Shown here piece after piece: positions 37,632 through 47,121 of a DNA stretch of 64,000 nt. This stretch comes from DASPSM01 sp963800135 (GTDB taxonomy: Bacteria; Planctomycetota; Planctomycetia; Planctomycetales; Planctomycetaceae): the NCBI GenBank assembly GCA_963800135.1, contig CAWCZR010000004.1:1178001-1242000 (forward strand), given 5' to 3'. The first letter of the stretch is position 1, and every line of letters starts with the position of its first letter. A program made the translations under genes and the position numbers. The notes below the pieces were generated by a model. The model saw nothing but the letters and a program-made list of their open reading frames with translations, was not told where the DNA came from and made no database searches.

Positions 37632-39020
37632 CTACGAGACTTGCCGTTCCGTGTTGGTCGTGGCCTGGCTGGTCGTGCCTGCCATGTTCGTCGCGACAGT
37701 GTTCGCAGCAACGTTGCTCCCTGCCAGGCTGTTCGCGGCCGCCGTCCCCAAGTTTTCCACCCGCAGCTTGAGGATGCGGCGTTTGTCGGCTTCGAGCACG
37801 GTCACGCGGAGTTGCTTCCAGGCCACCGTTTCGCGGCGCTTGGGAATGCGGCCGAGCTGGGCGTAGACGAAGCCGCCGACCGTGTCGTAGTCCTCGTCGT
37901 CGGGCAAGTCGAACTGAAATTGCTCGTCGAGGTCGTCGATCCGCACCCACGGTTCCACGTCGACGGCGTTCGGCCCAATCTGGCGGATGCCCGTGTCGTC
38001 GGCCGTGTCGTATTCGTCGACGATCTCGCCGACGATTTCTTCGAGCACGTCTTCCATCGTCACCAGGCCGGCGACGCCGCTGTATTCGTCGATCACGATG
38101 GCGATGTGCACGCCGCGGCGTTTCATGCTCTCGAGCAGCTTGTCGATGCCGATCGTTTCAGGGACGTAGAACGGCTCGCGGACGACGTCCTTGAGCGAGA
38201 GGCTCTGATCGCCGTTCTCGGCCGACATGTGCCGCAGCAGCTCCTTCGCGTAGAGGATGCCGACAATGTCGTCCGGCGAAGAGCCGATGACGGGCATCCG
38301 CGAGTGGCCGCCGGCGACCATCAACAGCCGGGCTTCCTCGAGCGTGGCGGTCGCGGGGACGCACTCCATTTCGGTCCGCGTCGTCATCACGGCGGCGACG
38401 TCTTCCTGTTGGGCGGCGATCACGCGTTCGATCATCCGCCGCGCCTGCGGAGCCAGAATTCCCTCGCGCTGTCCCAGATCAACGACGCTTTCGACCTCGC
38501 GCAACAGCGATTCGTTGGTGTGACCGGACGGCTCCTTCAGGCCCCACAGACGGTGCATGAAGGAGTCGATTCGTCGCACGGCCGCCACGACCAGCCGCAT
38601 GCCGTTGAGCACCAGCTCCAGCATCGGCCAGCAGTCGGCCAGGAACCGCTCCCCCGTGACGCGGGCCAGGCTCCAGGGGAGCACGAACAGCCCGAACACG
38701 AAGACGGCCGCCAAGAGAATCGGCTCCATGACGACGGCGAGCCAGTCGCGAAACGTATTGAGGTGCGTGAGATCAGCGGCGAACCGATCACCGGCGAGAG
38801 CGGCCAAGGCGGCAACGGCCAGCAGCGTCAGGATCCGCCAGGCGATCAGCCCGTCGGTCGATCGCCGCAGAATGATGCCGAATCGGTCGGGGTCTCCCAG
38901 TCGGCGGCACGCGTCGTCAAGCCGGCTGCGAGAAAAGCTGCGAAGCGCCTCGCAGGCGAACGAGCCGACCAGGGCGATGATCACCAGCACGACAACGGCC
39001 GCAGCCTGCACCCAGGTCAC
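37632..39020 (-). CDS. CorC/HlyC-type CNNM-CBS membrane protein
   Basis: A 462-aa protein of the CNNM/CorC class, implicated in Mg2+ and Co2+ handling. The N-terminal DUF21 unit has three to four membrane helices (VVVLVIIALVGSFACEALRS at the start). Two CBS domains follow (RTEMECVPATATLEEARLLM; VVREPFYVPETIGIDKLLES) and then the CorC_HlyC tail (DYDTVGGFVYAQLGRIPKRR). The last 40 residues are Ala/Thr/Asn-rich and not conserved. Its ATG overlaps the ybeY stop by 4 nt, completing the phoH-HD-ybeY-corC order. Confidence 0.88.
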   Translation of the reverse strand: MTWVQAAAVVVLVIIALVGSFACEALRSFSRSRLDDACRRLGDPDRFGIILRRSTDGLIAWRILTLLAVAALAALAGDRFAADLTHLNTFRDWLAVVMEPILLAAVFVFGLFVLPWSLARVTGERFLADCWPMLELVLNGMRLVVAAVRRIDSFMHRLWGLKEPSGHTNESLLREVESVVDLGQREGILAPQARRMIERVIAAQQEDVAAVMTTRTEMECVPATATLEEARLLMVAGGHSRMPVIGSSPDDIVGILYAKELLRHMSAENGDQSLSLKDVVREPFYVPETIGIDKLLESMKRRGVHIAIVIDEYSGVAGLVTMEDVLEEIVGEIVDEYDTADDTGIRQIGPNAVDVEPWVRIDDLDEQFQFDLPDDEDYDTVGGFVYAQLGRIPKRRETVAWKQLRVTVLEADKRRILKLRVENLGTAAANSLAGSNVAANTVATNMAGTTSQATTNTERQVS

Positions 39021-39761
39021 GACGGGCTCCCGTTATTGACGGACTGCGCCCGACCCTTCGCGGCAGCTACCGGTCGCCGGCCCCGGCCCGAGCGTGGACG
39101 GGCGACGATTTGCAGCTGGGCCAAGATCTCGCGTTCACGTTGCCGCATCAGGCGACGCTCCGTCGGCGATAGGTCGTCATAACCGCAGAGGTGGAGCAAA
39201 CCGTGCACTAAGTAAAGCGTCAGTTCGTCGCGGGAGCTCCAGCCGAAGCGGGCGGCCATTTGGACCGCCATCTCGGCGCTCACCAGCACTTCGCCGTCGA
39301 TGCAGCGGCCCGCGCCGCAAGGCTTGGCGATCTGGTCTCCCGCGCCCCGCTTCTTCGGCTGCCGGCTCGGCGTCACGGGCGAGGATTTCGAACAGGAAGC
39401 TGAGAACATCCGTGTCGTAGTCGTGCCCCAAAAAATCCCGATTGACGCGGCGGACCGTCGCGTCGTCGGCTAGCGCCACGCTGATTTGCGCGGCTGCGAT
39501 ACGCTCGGCGGCCAGCACCGTCCGCGTCACCTTGCGGACATAGGCTGTGTCGACGCGCACATGGGCCTGCCGGGCGCTAATGTCCAACGTGTAGGCCGCG
39601 CTCTTGCGTCGGGGCCGCGCTTCGCGACCGAGTCCGTGATCCGGTTCCGGGCCGGCTTCGGCCGGAGGCGGCGTCGCGGTGCCGGGGCGACGGCGGGTCC
39701 GCGCTCGGCGGCGTCCGGGCGCTCGCTTGGCGGTCCGCGGCAACGGCGGCCTGCGCGTCAT
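39017..39761 (-). CDS. ybeY: Endoribonuclease YbeY (one frame break)
   Basis: Zinc-dependent RNase needed for 16S rRNA 3' maturation and ribosome quality control. The N-terminal part reads ISVALADDATVRRVNRDFLG, then HDYDTDVLSFLFE, and in another frame comes LVHGLLHLCGYDDLSPTERR, which is the HGxLHLxGYDH zinc site with Asp in place of the final His. The break is near 39340-39360. A basic Pro/Arg-rich N-terminal extension of about 45 residues is unusual. ATG 39761 overlaps the previous stop as ATGA. The order with phoH upstream and CorC downstream is that of many bacteria. Confidence 0.88.
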
Positions 39762-42094
39762 GCCGTTCTTTGCTCCGGATACTTGATCCGCGAGTGATAA
39801 ATGCCGATCAGCGATTTGACGAGCGATTCCTCGATGATGTGGATTTCCGATAACGTCAGCGAGCACTCGTCGAACTGCCCGTCGAGGAGCCGGTGCATCG
39901 CGATGTCGTGCACCAGGTTCTCGATCCGCTTGGGCGTCGGATCGCTGAGCGTGCGGCTCGCGCTCTCGACGGCGTCGGCCAGCATCAGCACGCCGGCCTC
40001 CCGCGATTGCGGCTTTGGTCCCGGATAGCGGAAGGCCGATTCCTCGACTCCCGGCCGATAATCGGGCTGGCGATCGGCCTGCCGCTCGGCCTCGCGATAA
40101 AAATACTCGACGAGCGTCGTGCCGTGATGCTGCTCGATGAAGTCGATCAACGGCCGCGGCAGGTTGTATTGCCCGGCCAGATCGACCCCATCTTTCACGT
40201 GCCCGATGATAATCAGCGTGCTCATTGCCGGCGCCAGGTGCTCGTGCCGGCTGGGACTGCCTTCGGTACTGTTTTCGATGAAGTAGTGCGGCTTGAGCAT
40301 CTTGCCGATGTCGTGATAGTACGCGCCGACGCGGACCAGCAGGCCGTTGGCCCCAATCCGTTCCGCAGCCGTTTCGCCGATCGTCGCGACGGCAATCGAG
40401 TGGTTGTAGGTGCCGGGCGCCAGCCGCACGAGCTCGCGCAACAGCGGGTGCGAGATGTCGCTCATCTCGAGCAGGCTGATGTTCGTCACGACGCCAAAGG
40501 CCTGCTCGATGAACGGCAAGCTTCCGGCGACCAGGTACCCCGCCACCAGGCACCAGCCGGCCGTCCGCGCGCCGCGGATGAAGACGCTCTGGTCAAACCA
40601 CGGTCCAGTGACCGGTTCGCCCGCCAGCAGCTCAAAGCCAGCGGAAATCAAGAAGCAGGCAGCCGCCGTCTGAAAGCCGACCTTCACCAACCGCGAGCGG
40701 GACGCGATCCGCCCGAGTGGGGCGACGGCAATCACCGCGACTGCGATCAGCAACACCAACTCGCCCACGCTCCCCGTCGTTGACGGCGTGAGCACCAGCG
40801 CCAGTGACACCGCCGTGAGAATCGCCAGCTCGTTGCCGTACACGATAGCCAACACCATCACGACGACGATGATGGGCACGATCTCCGCCCGCCACGGGTC
40901 GAACGAGAGCACGTGCCCCAGCACAACGCCCGAGACGCACATCGTCAAATAAACGAACAGTCGCCCCGGGCTGGCGATCATCCGCGGCTCGTTGTGCCGC
41001 AGGTAGAGGCCGATGATCGCGGCCAGGATCAACAGCATGCCGCTGACGGTGGCGATGCGGAGGAACTTGCGGGCCGGCGTCAGGCGGGAGCCCAGCGATT
41101 CATGCTCGGTTCGCAGCACGGCCAGCCGCTCGTCGTCGATGAACGACCGCGCGGGAACGAGGATCGTGTTCCGCGGGTATTCGAGCATCACGGGCAGCGT
41201 GCGTTCGCGCGCTTCGTGCCGGGCCCGTAGCGTGGCCGCACCGTCGTAACTCAAAGTCACCGGCGCTTGCTTCACCAGCCAGCGCTCGAAAAGCCGGCGG
41301 CAGGCATTGAGCCGCGGATACTTGGACCACGCCTGGCCGAGGAGTCCGCTTTCCTTAAGCAGTTCCGCCAGCTGCACGTCCGCGGGGAAGACGATTTCCT
41401 GAGGCGTGACGCCGACGGGGATCTCGGAGTTTGCCGGCACGATCGCCAGGCTCTGGTCGCCGCCGATCTTGTTGGCCGCGAATTGATCGACGTCGGCCAG
41501 GCCGCGTGTGCGCAGAATCGCGGTGAAGTCCTGAAATTCCTTGATCACGGACTCAATCTGATTGCCGGCCGCACCCGGTCGCGGCGTGACGACCCGCCGG
41601 AGGATCGAAAATTCCTCCTCGGGGGGCAGGGCGCGAGGATTGGCCGGACCGCCCCGCCCGTCAGCCGTCAGTCCGAATGCGTCCTGAGTCTTGGGCGATA
41701 CGTCCTTCAGTGATTTCGCGTCGGCGATCTCTCGCAAATTGGCCCGCAGCTTGGCCGGCAACAGCACTAGCGGTTCGGGGTCGTTGCGGAAGATGTGGGG
41801 CGTTTGCGCCTCGGCGTCGGCCCGGGCCCGGTCGGTGTTGAAGCGGTCGACCCGCTTGAAATCGACGCGGGCGATAATCCCGTGGTCGATAAAGTCGCCG
41901 ATGCGATAGGGAAACGGAGACTGCCAGGCTCGCAGGCAAATCACCAGGGCCGCCAGGGCGAGCCCGCACATGCCCAGTCGAAGCCAGACCGCGCGGTTGG
42001 CCACCGGCTGGCGGATGGCGTCTAAAAACGAGCCGGCCGGCTTAAGGGGTAAGGCTCGGGAGAAGCGTCTCTTCCGAAAGCCGAACACAGCCAT
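39758..42094 (-). CDS. 7TM-HD (PgpH-like) cyclic-di-AMP phosphodiesterase
   Basis: A 778-aa membrane protein. One N-terminal helix (WLRLGMCGLALAALVICLRA) precedes a large extracellular 7TMR-HDED domain. Seven membrane helices follow, then a cytosolic HD domain with NHSIAVATIGETAAERIGAN and GAYYHDIGKMLKPHYFIENS (the HDIG box). In PgpH this domain hydrolyses c-di-AMP; that substrate is inferred. I chose ATG 42094 over the longer frame because the signal-like helix follows it closely. It is part of the phoH-ybeY cluster. Confidence 0.87.
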   Translation of the reverse strand: MAVFGFRKRRFSRALPLKPAGSFLDAIRQPVANRAVWLRLGMCGLALAALVICLRAWQSPFPYRIGDFIDHGIIARVDFKRVDRFNTDRARADAEAQTPHIFRNDPEPLVLLPAKLRANLREIADAKSLKDVSPKTQDAFGLTADGRGGPANPRALPPEEEFSILRRVVTPRPGAAGNQIESVIKEFQDFTAILRTRGLADVDQFAANKIGGDQSLAIVPANSEIPVGVTPQEIVFPADVQLAELLKESGLLGQAWSKYPRLNACRRLFERWLVKQAPVTLSYDGAATLRARHEARERTLPVMLEYPRNTILVPARSFIDDERLAVLRTEHESLGSRLTPARKFLRIATVSGMLLILAAIIGLYLRHNEPRMIASPGRLFVYLTMCVSGVVLGHVLSFDPWRAEIVPIIVVVMVLAIVYGNELAILTAVSLALVLTPSTTGSVGELVLLIAVAVIAVAPLGRIASRSRLVKVGFQTAAACFLISAGFELLAGEPVTGPWFDQSVFIRGARTAGWCLVAGYLVAGSLPFIEQAFGVVTNISLLEMSDISHPLLRELVRLAPGTYNHSIAVATIGETAAERIGANGLLVRVGAYYHDIGKMLKPHYFIENSTEGSPSRHEHLAPAMSTLIIIGHVKDGVDLAGQYNLPRPLIDFIEQHHGTTLVEYFYREAERQADRQPDYRPGVEESAFRYPGPKPQSREAGVLMLADAVESASRTLSDPTPKRIENLVHDIAMHRLLDGQFDECSLTLSEIHIIEESLVKSLIGIYHSRIKYPEQRTA

Positions 42095-42257
42095 CTTGGC
42101 GACCTGGAGGGACCGACTGCGACTTTCCCGCGATCGCGCGGAGCCGCGGGTCGAACGGGCGACCGGCGCCAATTCTAGAACAGACCCGCCCCGAGTGCGA
42201 CAGCGACCCGGCAGAACCGATGGAGGGGCCCGGACCGGGCGGGTCGGATGCTGGGAA

Positions 42258-42348
42258 AGCACGAATGACGAAAGAATTGTCCAAATGACCCAAGGCAGAA
42301 GACCCGCACGCTTTCAGGCATTCGAGCTTCGTGCTTCTTTCGTCATTC
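42258..42348. repeat. Intergenic inverted repeat, family 2 copy 1
   Basis: GAATGACGAAAGAA (42263-42276) is inverted at 42335-42348. A related, longer and better preserved copy lies at 53393-53509. The rest of the gap 42095-42427 holds no supported gene. Part of the copy may lie in the leader of the HD-domain gene. Confidence 0.7.
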
Positions 42349-42427
42349 TGCCCGGCAATCGGCCGGCCGCTCTCACTCTGGCCGTCGATTTGCCGGCACT
42401 GGTCATTCTGTCCGCCCATAGCGGCCT

Positions 42428-43384
42428 TTAGTGCTTCCGCGGCCGGCCGCCGCGGTCGTCTTTTTCGTAGGCGCGGACAATTTCTTTCACCAGGCGGTGG
42501 CGGACGATGTCGCGGCCCGTCATCTCGACGATGCCGACCCGTTCGATCCCGTCGAGCCGACCCATGGCGTCGGTCAGGCCGCAGGCCATGTGGGGGGGCA
42601 GATCGACCTGCGTAATGTCGCCGGTGACCACCACTTTCGATCCGTTGCCCATCCGGGTCAGAAACATCTTCATCTGGGTGACGGTCGTATTTTGACCTTC
42701 GTCCAGGATGATGAAGGTGTTGTTCAGCGTGCGGCCCCGCATGAAGGCCAGCGGAGCGATCTCGACTACGTCCCTCTCCATGTAGCGCTTAACGGTCTCG
42801 TAGTCTAGGATGTCGTGCAATGCGTCGAGCACGGGCCGCAGGTACGGATTGACCTTCGCGAAGATGTCGCCGGGCAGAAAGCCCAGTTTCTCGCCCGCCT
42901 CAACCGCGGGGCGAACCAGCACGATCTTGCGGGCCTGCTCGGTCCGCAGGGCGTTCACCGCCTTGGCGACGGCCAGGTACGTTTTGCCGCAACCGGCCGG
43001 CCCGATGCAGAAGATGAGGTCGTTCTGGTCGATGGCCCGGACGTATTCTGCCTGCCCCTCGCTGCGGGGGTGAACCTTGCGACTGGCCGCGAAGACGTCG
43101 ATCCCCTCGGCTGGGGTGACACCGTTGCCGCCGTAGGCCTGCAGGATCAGGCCGACGTCCGCGTCGGTGATCTGGCCACTTTCCTCGAAGATGCGGCGAA
43201 GCTTCTGAAAGACTTCGAGACCGCGACGAACGTGCTCGTCGTCCCCCTTGAGGCGGAGTTCGTCCCCCCGCAAGACCACATCGATGCCCAAAACCTCCCG
43301 GACTTTGCGGAGGTATTCGTCACGGGCTCCGAACAGAGTTCGGACTTCATTTTGATCGGGGAACGCGAGAGTCGCTTCTGACAT
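42428..43384 (-). CDS. phoH: PhoH-like ATPase
   Basis: A 318-aa protein. A KH-like N-terminus (EVLGIDVVLRGDELRLKGDD) precedes a P-loop ATPase: Walker A IFCIGPAGCGKTYLAVAKAV, RKIVLVRPAVEAGEKLGFLP, Walker B FIILDEGQNTTVTQMKMFLT and sensor VVTGDITQVDLP. PhoH/YbeZ proteins work with YbeY in RNA processing, and ybeY lies two genes downstream. I chose ATG 43384, as the family starts there. It is the first gene of the phoH-HD-ybeY-corC run, with a 333-bp gap after it. Confidence 0.92.
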   Translation of the reverse strand: MSEATLAFPDQNEVRTLFGARDEYLRKVREVLGIDVVLRGDELRLKGDDEHVRRGLEVFQKLRRIFEESGQITDADVGLILQAYGGNGVTPAEGIDVFAASRKVHPRSEGQAEYVRAIDQNDLIFCIGPAGCGKTYLAVAKAVNALRTEQARKIVLVRPAVEAGEKLGFLPGDIFAKVNPYLRPVLDALHDILDYETVKRYMERDVVEIAPLAFMRGRTLNNTFIILDEGQNTTVTQMKMFLTRMGNGSKVVVTGDITQVDLPPHMACGLTDAMGRLDGIERVGIVEMTGRDIVRHRLVKEIVRAYEKDDRGGRPRKH

Positions 43385-43695
43385 GGTCACCTGATTAGAC
43401 GATGGTGTGGGGCTCAAAACGCGAGGCCAGTCATCAAGTCTACCCCCGCGGCGGTGGGTTGTCGCGGGGAGCAAACGCCTTCATGACTTGTCCGGTACTA
43501 GCGGTTTGTTCACGCTTTCCCCGCCGTTCGACCAGCCAACTGTTTAAACCCTTGTCCGCATTGCGATTGTGAGGAAACCCAGAGACACGTGGGATGCTCT
43601 AAAGGTTGGGCAGATAGCCGTTCGATGAAATGGTCTGAATCGACAACCGCGCACGCGCTGCGCCCGCGGTCTGCGCAATTTAGGAGCGACAACTG

Positions 43696-45651
43696 ATGTC
43701 CGAGTCGTTCTTCGGTTTGCGGAAACGGCCGTTTGCCGCGCTGCCCAATGTTGACTGCTTTGTGCCGCTGAACGGAATTTGCCAGGCGTACGACGGCCTG
43801 CTCCAGACCACCCTCGAAGGACGCGGGATCGGCATGCTGACCGCGCCTGCCGGCCTCGGCAAGACGCTGGTCTGCCAACGCCTCGCGCGCGAACTTTCCA
43901 ACCGCTTTTCCGTCGTCTTTCTACCCAGCGGCAATTTCCTCACCCGCCGCTCTCTCCTGCAGGCGATCTTGTTCGAGCTGGGGCATTCGTTCGTGCGGAT
44001 GGGCGATCAGGAACTGCGCCTGGCCCTATCGGCCATGCTGCAGGCCATTCGTCCCACGCGGCAGGGCCTCGTGCTGATCGTCGACGAAGCGCATCTCATG
44101 GCCGCCCGCATGCTGGAAGAGCTGCGGGCCCTCCTCAACCTGGGCGACGGGGACGAGCCGCTGGTCCGTTTGATCGTCAGCGGGCAGCTGGGTCTCGAAG
44201 AGACGTTGTCGCGGCCGCAATGCGACGCATTCAATCAGCGGATTGCCTGCCAGGTGATGCTACCCTCCCTGACACGCGAGGAATCGACGAGCTACATCAC
44301 ACGGCGGCTGGCGTGGGCCGGGGCCAATGTCTCCGATGTCTTTGTCCGCGATGCGTTGGCCGCCATCTGCGAAGCGTCCGACGGCGTGCCCCGTTGCCTG
44401 CACCAACTGGCCGACCATTGCCTGACCCTGGCCACCAATCGCACCGAAAAGCCCATCAATCTCCGCACCGTGCGCGAGGCCCTCGACCACTTGAAGCAGC
44501 TGCCGCTGACTTGGGCCGAGCCGACCGTCGGCCGCGGCACGACCAATCCGCTGGAGATGGCCCGCGCTCAAGCGGCCGCCATGTCCAATGCGTCGAGCGA
44601 TCTGGACGGCCCGATGTGCCGTCCGATGACCGACGCCGCCAAAGCGAATCGCCTGGACGAAATGCTGCCCGACACATATCCGCTGCAGGCCGATCGCTCC
44701 GTGATTGAGACCGAGTACGACGTTCCCACGGTGCACAATTCGTGGGAACCCGACTCCGAATCCGAGCTCGTGTCGCCCTCGATGGACCACGATTCAACTC
44801 GTCGCGTCGATTCGGTCGTCAACCGCGATCCCTACACCGGGGTTGCCGAGAACGATGGCGAACTGATCGACACCATCGTCCCGGCCGTGGTCGGCAGCGA
44901 GTTCGATCTCAGTGGGGCAGACGACTTCGTCGGGACCGACCTGGGCGGAACATTCGAGTTCGGCGACTCGATCGATGTCGATTCAAACGAGGTTGAATTA
45001 AACGAGGCTGACTTAAACGACGTTGAATCGAACGTAGCTGAGTCGGACAGCATGTCCCCGGTGGGCAATCTGCCCACTCAGACACGAACTGTCCACGCCG
45101 AGGTCTTGCCCGAGATCGAAACGACAATCGAGACGAAGCCGCTGGGCGGCCGCCCCGCTACTCGGTCGAATTACGTCACTCCGGCGGACGTCGCGGACGA
45201 CATGTTCGCTGACAAAATGGTCACTGAGAAAGTGGGCGCTGCAGAGGCGGTCGACGAAGAAGTCGTGATCGACCGGTACGCGGCCCTCGATTCGGCCATC
45301 AATCGTCTGACCCGCACCATGCTCACCGTGCGGGCCAACGCCCGGACGAGGGCTGCGGAACCGACCGTTCTGCCCGAGCCCGCGGCGAACAAAGCGATCT
45401 CGCTCGCGGCCCTCGATGCCGTGCATCAGCGGTTCGACGTCGTGCTGCCCGAGGACGATCCGATCGAGGTGCAGGCGCCGGTGCAGGAGTCGTCTCGACA
45501 GACCGTCACGGCCATCAGCTCCACAGTGGCGACGGCCGTCGCCACGCCTGCTCCCGCGGCTCGCGAAACGCCGACGCGCAGCGCGGCTGACGAGCGTCGG
45601 CCTTACCAGCTGCTCTTCAGCGAGCTGCGTCGCAAGCGTCGCCGGGTCTAA
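43696..45651 (+). CDS. ExeA-like AAA ATPase with long acidic tail
   Basis: A 651-aa protein. The first 280 residues are an ExeA/MshM-type AAA+ domain: FFGLRKRPFAALPNVDCFVP at the start, Walker A LTAPAGLGKTLVCQRLA, and Walker B LVLIVDEAHLMAARMLEEL. Relatives assemble secretion or pilus machinery. The other 370 residues are acidic and low complexity, with imperfect repeats such as EVELNEADLNDVESNVAESD, and no membrane helix or peptidoglycan-binding domain. AGGAG at 43682 serves ATG 43696. The gene stands alone, so its machine is unknown. Confidence 0.8.
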   Translation: MSESFFGLRKRPFAALPNVDCFVPLNGICQAYDGLLQTTLEGRGIGMLTAPAGLGKTLVCQRLARELSNRFSVVFLPSGNFLTRRSLLQAILFELGHSFVRMGDQELRLALSAMLQAIRPTRQGLVLIVDEAHLMAARMLEELRALLNLGDGDEPLVRLIVSGQLGLEETLSRPQCDAFNQRIACQVMLPSLTREESTSYITRRLAWAGANVSDVFVRDALAAICEASDGVPRCLHQLADHCLTLATNRTEKPINLRTVREALDHLKQLPLTWAEPTVGRGTTNPLEMARAQAAAMSNASSDLDGPMCRPMTDAAKANRLDEMLPDTYPLQADRSVIETEYDVPTVHNSWEPDSESELVSPSMDHDSTRRVDSVVNRDPYTGVAENDGELIDTIVPAVVGSEFDLSGADDFVGTDLGGTFEFGDSIDVDSNEVELNEADLNDVESNVAESDSMSPVGNLPTQTRTVHAEVLPEIETTIETKPLGGRPATRSNYVTPADVADDMFADKMVTEKVGAAEAVDEEVVIDRYAALDSAINRLTRTMLTVRANARTRAAEPTVLPEPAANKAISLAALDAVHQRFDVVLPEDDPIEVQAPVQESSRQTVTAISSTVATAVATPAPAARETPTRSAADERRPYQLLFSELRRKRRRV

Positions 45652-45669
45652 GACTCGGCAGCCCACTCG

Positions 45670-46689
45670 TCAGCGCGCGGCTTCCTCTTCGCGATTTTTG
45701 AGAGGCTGCCGGTCGTAGGCGATCGCCCACGCGCGGAACTCGGTGTCGAGCGACGACAGATCGTTGACTGCGAACAGGCCGCGGAGCGTGCGCAAACCGG
45801 TGGGGTCGCTGCCGGCCGCCTGGCGGAACTTGCGATAAAACGCCTCGAGCAGCCCGCGCTGTTGCAGGTACAGGCTGAAGTAGCGGGCGTGGGCATAATC
45901 GATCGCCTGCCGATCGTTGCGGACCGTGGCCTCGCCGATCAGCGATTCGAGCGGCCGCAGCGTTCCGTCGCGAAGCGCCGGCAAGAGGTCGCGGCTACGC
46001 CAGTTGCCCCGGCCCGTAATGTGCAGCCGGTCCTGGGAGAAGCGGGCCTCTTCGAAAAGCGATGCCAGCCCTTCGTCGAACCACTCGGGCATTTCGGGAA
46101 AATCGAAATGGGCCAGCGCGTGCGTCAGCTCGTGGGCGAGCGTCCCCTCCCCCGTGTCGAGATTGACGACGAGCCGCCGATCCTTGCGCTCGTAGTAGCC
46201 GGCGTAGGCGGCGCGGCCACGTCCCTCGAGGGCATAGGAGCAGCGCTCGTAGGCGTCGTCGCCCGAGAGCAACACGATGGTGACCGGCTGATCGGGCGAG
46301 CGGTCGAAGAAGGCGATCGACAGGGCGCGCCGCGCCGGCAGGATGGTTTCGCGATAAACGCGCTCCAGCCGCGCCGAGTCAAAATCGCCAAAGATCACGA
46401 ACGGCGTATGCACGATCGAGACATACCCGTGCCCCAGCCTCCGCGACATTTGTTCGCGAACCCGCTGGCAGGCAGCGACGAGCGATTCTTGCAGCGGATC
46501 GGCAGTCTCTGGATGGGCCGACTCGGGTCGGGCCGCCTCCGGACGGGATGCGTGCGCAGCGCGCGGGGTTTCGGCCGGTTCGATCGTGCTCGCGGCCGGC
46601 GCAGTCTGTTGGATGTCCGGCCGTGTCGCCAAGAATGCCGCCGCCAGAATGGCAAGCGGTCCCAGGATGAGAGTGAGCAAACGGCCCAT
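45670..46689 (-). CDS. Exported gluzincin metallopeptidase (DUF1570/peptidase-MA-like)
   Basis: A 339-aa protein with a signal or anchor helix (LLTLILGPLAILAAAFLATR). The zinc site is GTLAHELTHALAHFDFPEMP followed by EWFDEGLASLFEE, that is HELTH plus the downstream Glu of gluzincins. An Ala/Pro/Glu linker lies after the anchor. Substrate is unknown; related planctomycete proteins act outside the cytosol. I chose ATG 46689, close to the hydrophobic stretch; the frame extends 14 codons further. It is convergent with the ExeA-like gene, with 18 bp between stops. Confidence 0.78.
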   Translation of the reverse strand: MGRLLTLILGPLAILAAAFLATRPDIQQTAPAASTIEPAETPRAAHASRPEAARPESAHPETADPLQESLVAACQRVREQMSRRLGHGYVSIVHTPFVIFGDFDSARLERVYRETILPARRALSIAFFDRSPDQPVTIVLLSGDDAYERCSYALEGRGRAAYAGYYERKDRRLVVNLDTGEGTLAHELTHALAHFDFPEMPEWFDEGLASLFEEARFSQDRLHITGRGNWRSRDLLPALRDGTLRPLESLIGEATVRNDRQAIDYAHARYFSLYLQQRGLLEAFYRKFRQAAGSDPTGLRTLRGLFAVNDLSSLDTEFRAWAIAYDRQPLKNREEEAAR

Positions 46690-47121
46690 GGTCTTCTTCG
46701 CGAGACTTCGCGATGGCGCAGGAGGCGCCACCGAAGCGAAGCTCGCTTCATCCTACCCGGATTGAATTGTCGCCGGCGCACGGCGCGGCCTCCGGCGGCG
46801 GTTTTCGTCGATTGTCCCCTCTTGACCCGGTTGCTACGATTCAACCGCAAAGATTCGCGTATCCGATACGTCCGATCCTTGCCCTAGCGCCGGCGAGCGA
46901 TTCAAGGCCTTCGGCCCCCGGGCCGATGACATGAATGTCCAAACCTCGGACCGGCGCTCCCGGTCCGTCTCTATGGCCGCCGGCTCAGCCGGCTCTCCAA
47001 CGGACTGGGTCACCGAATGCAAACCGGCCTCTCGGCGCTGACGACTGGACGTTCGAGTGTTCCGTACGCAACCACTACAGACGGGCGACGCGTAACCCGG
47101 CGGCGAATCGACCGCTCGGAG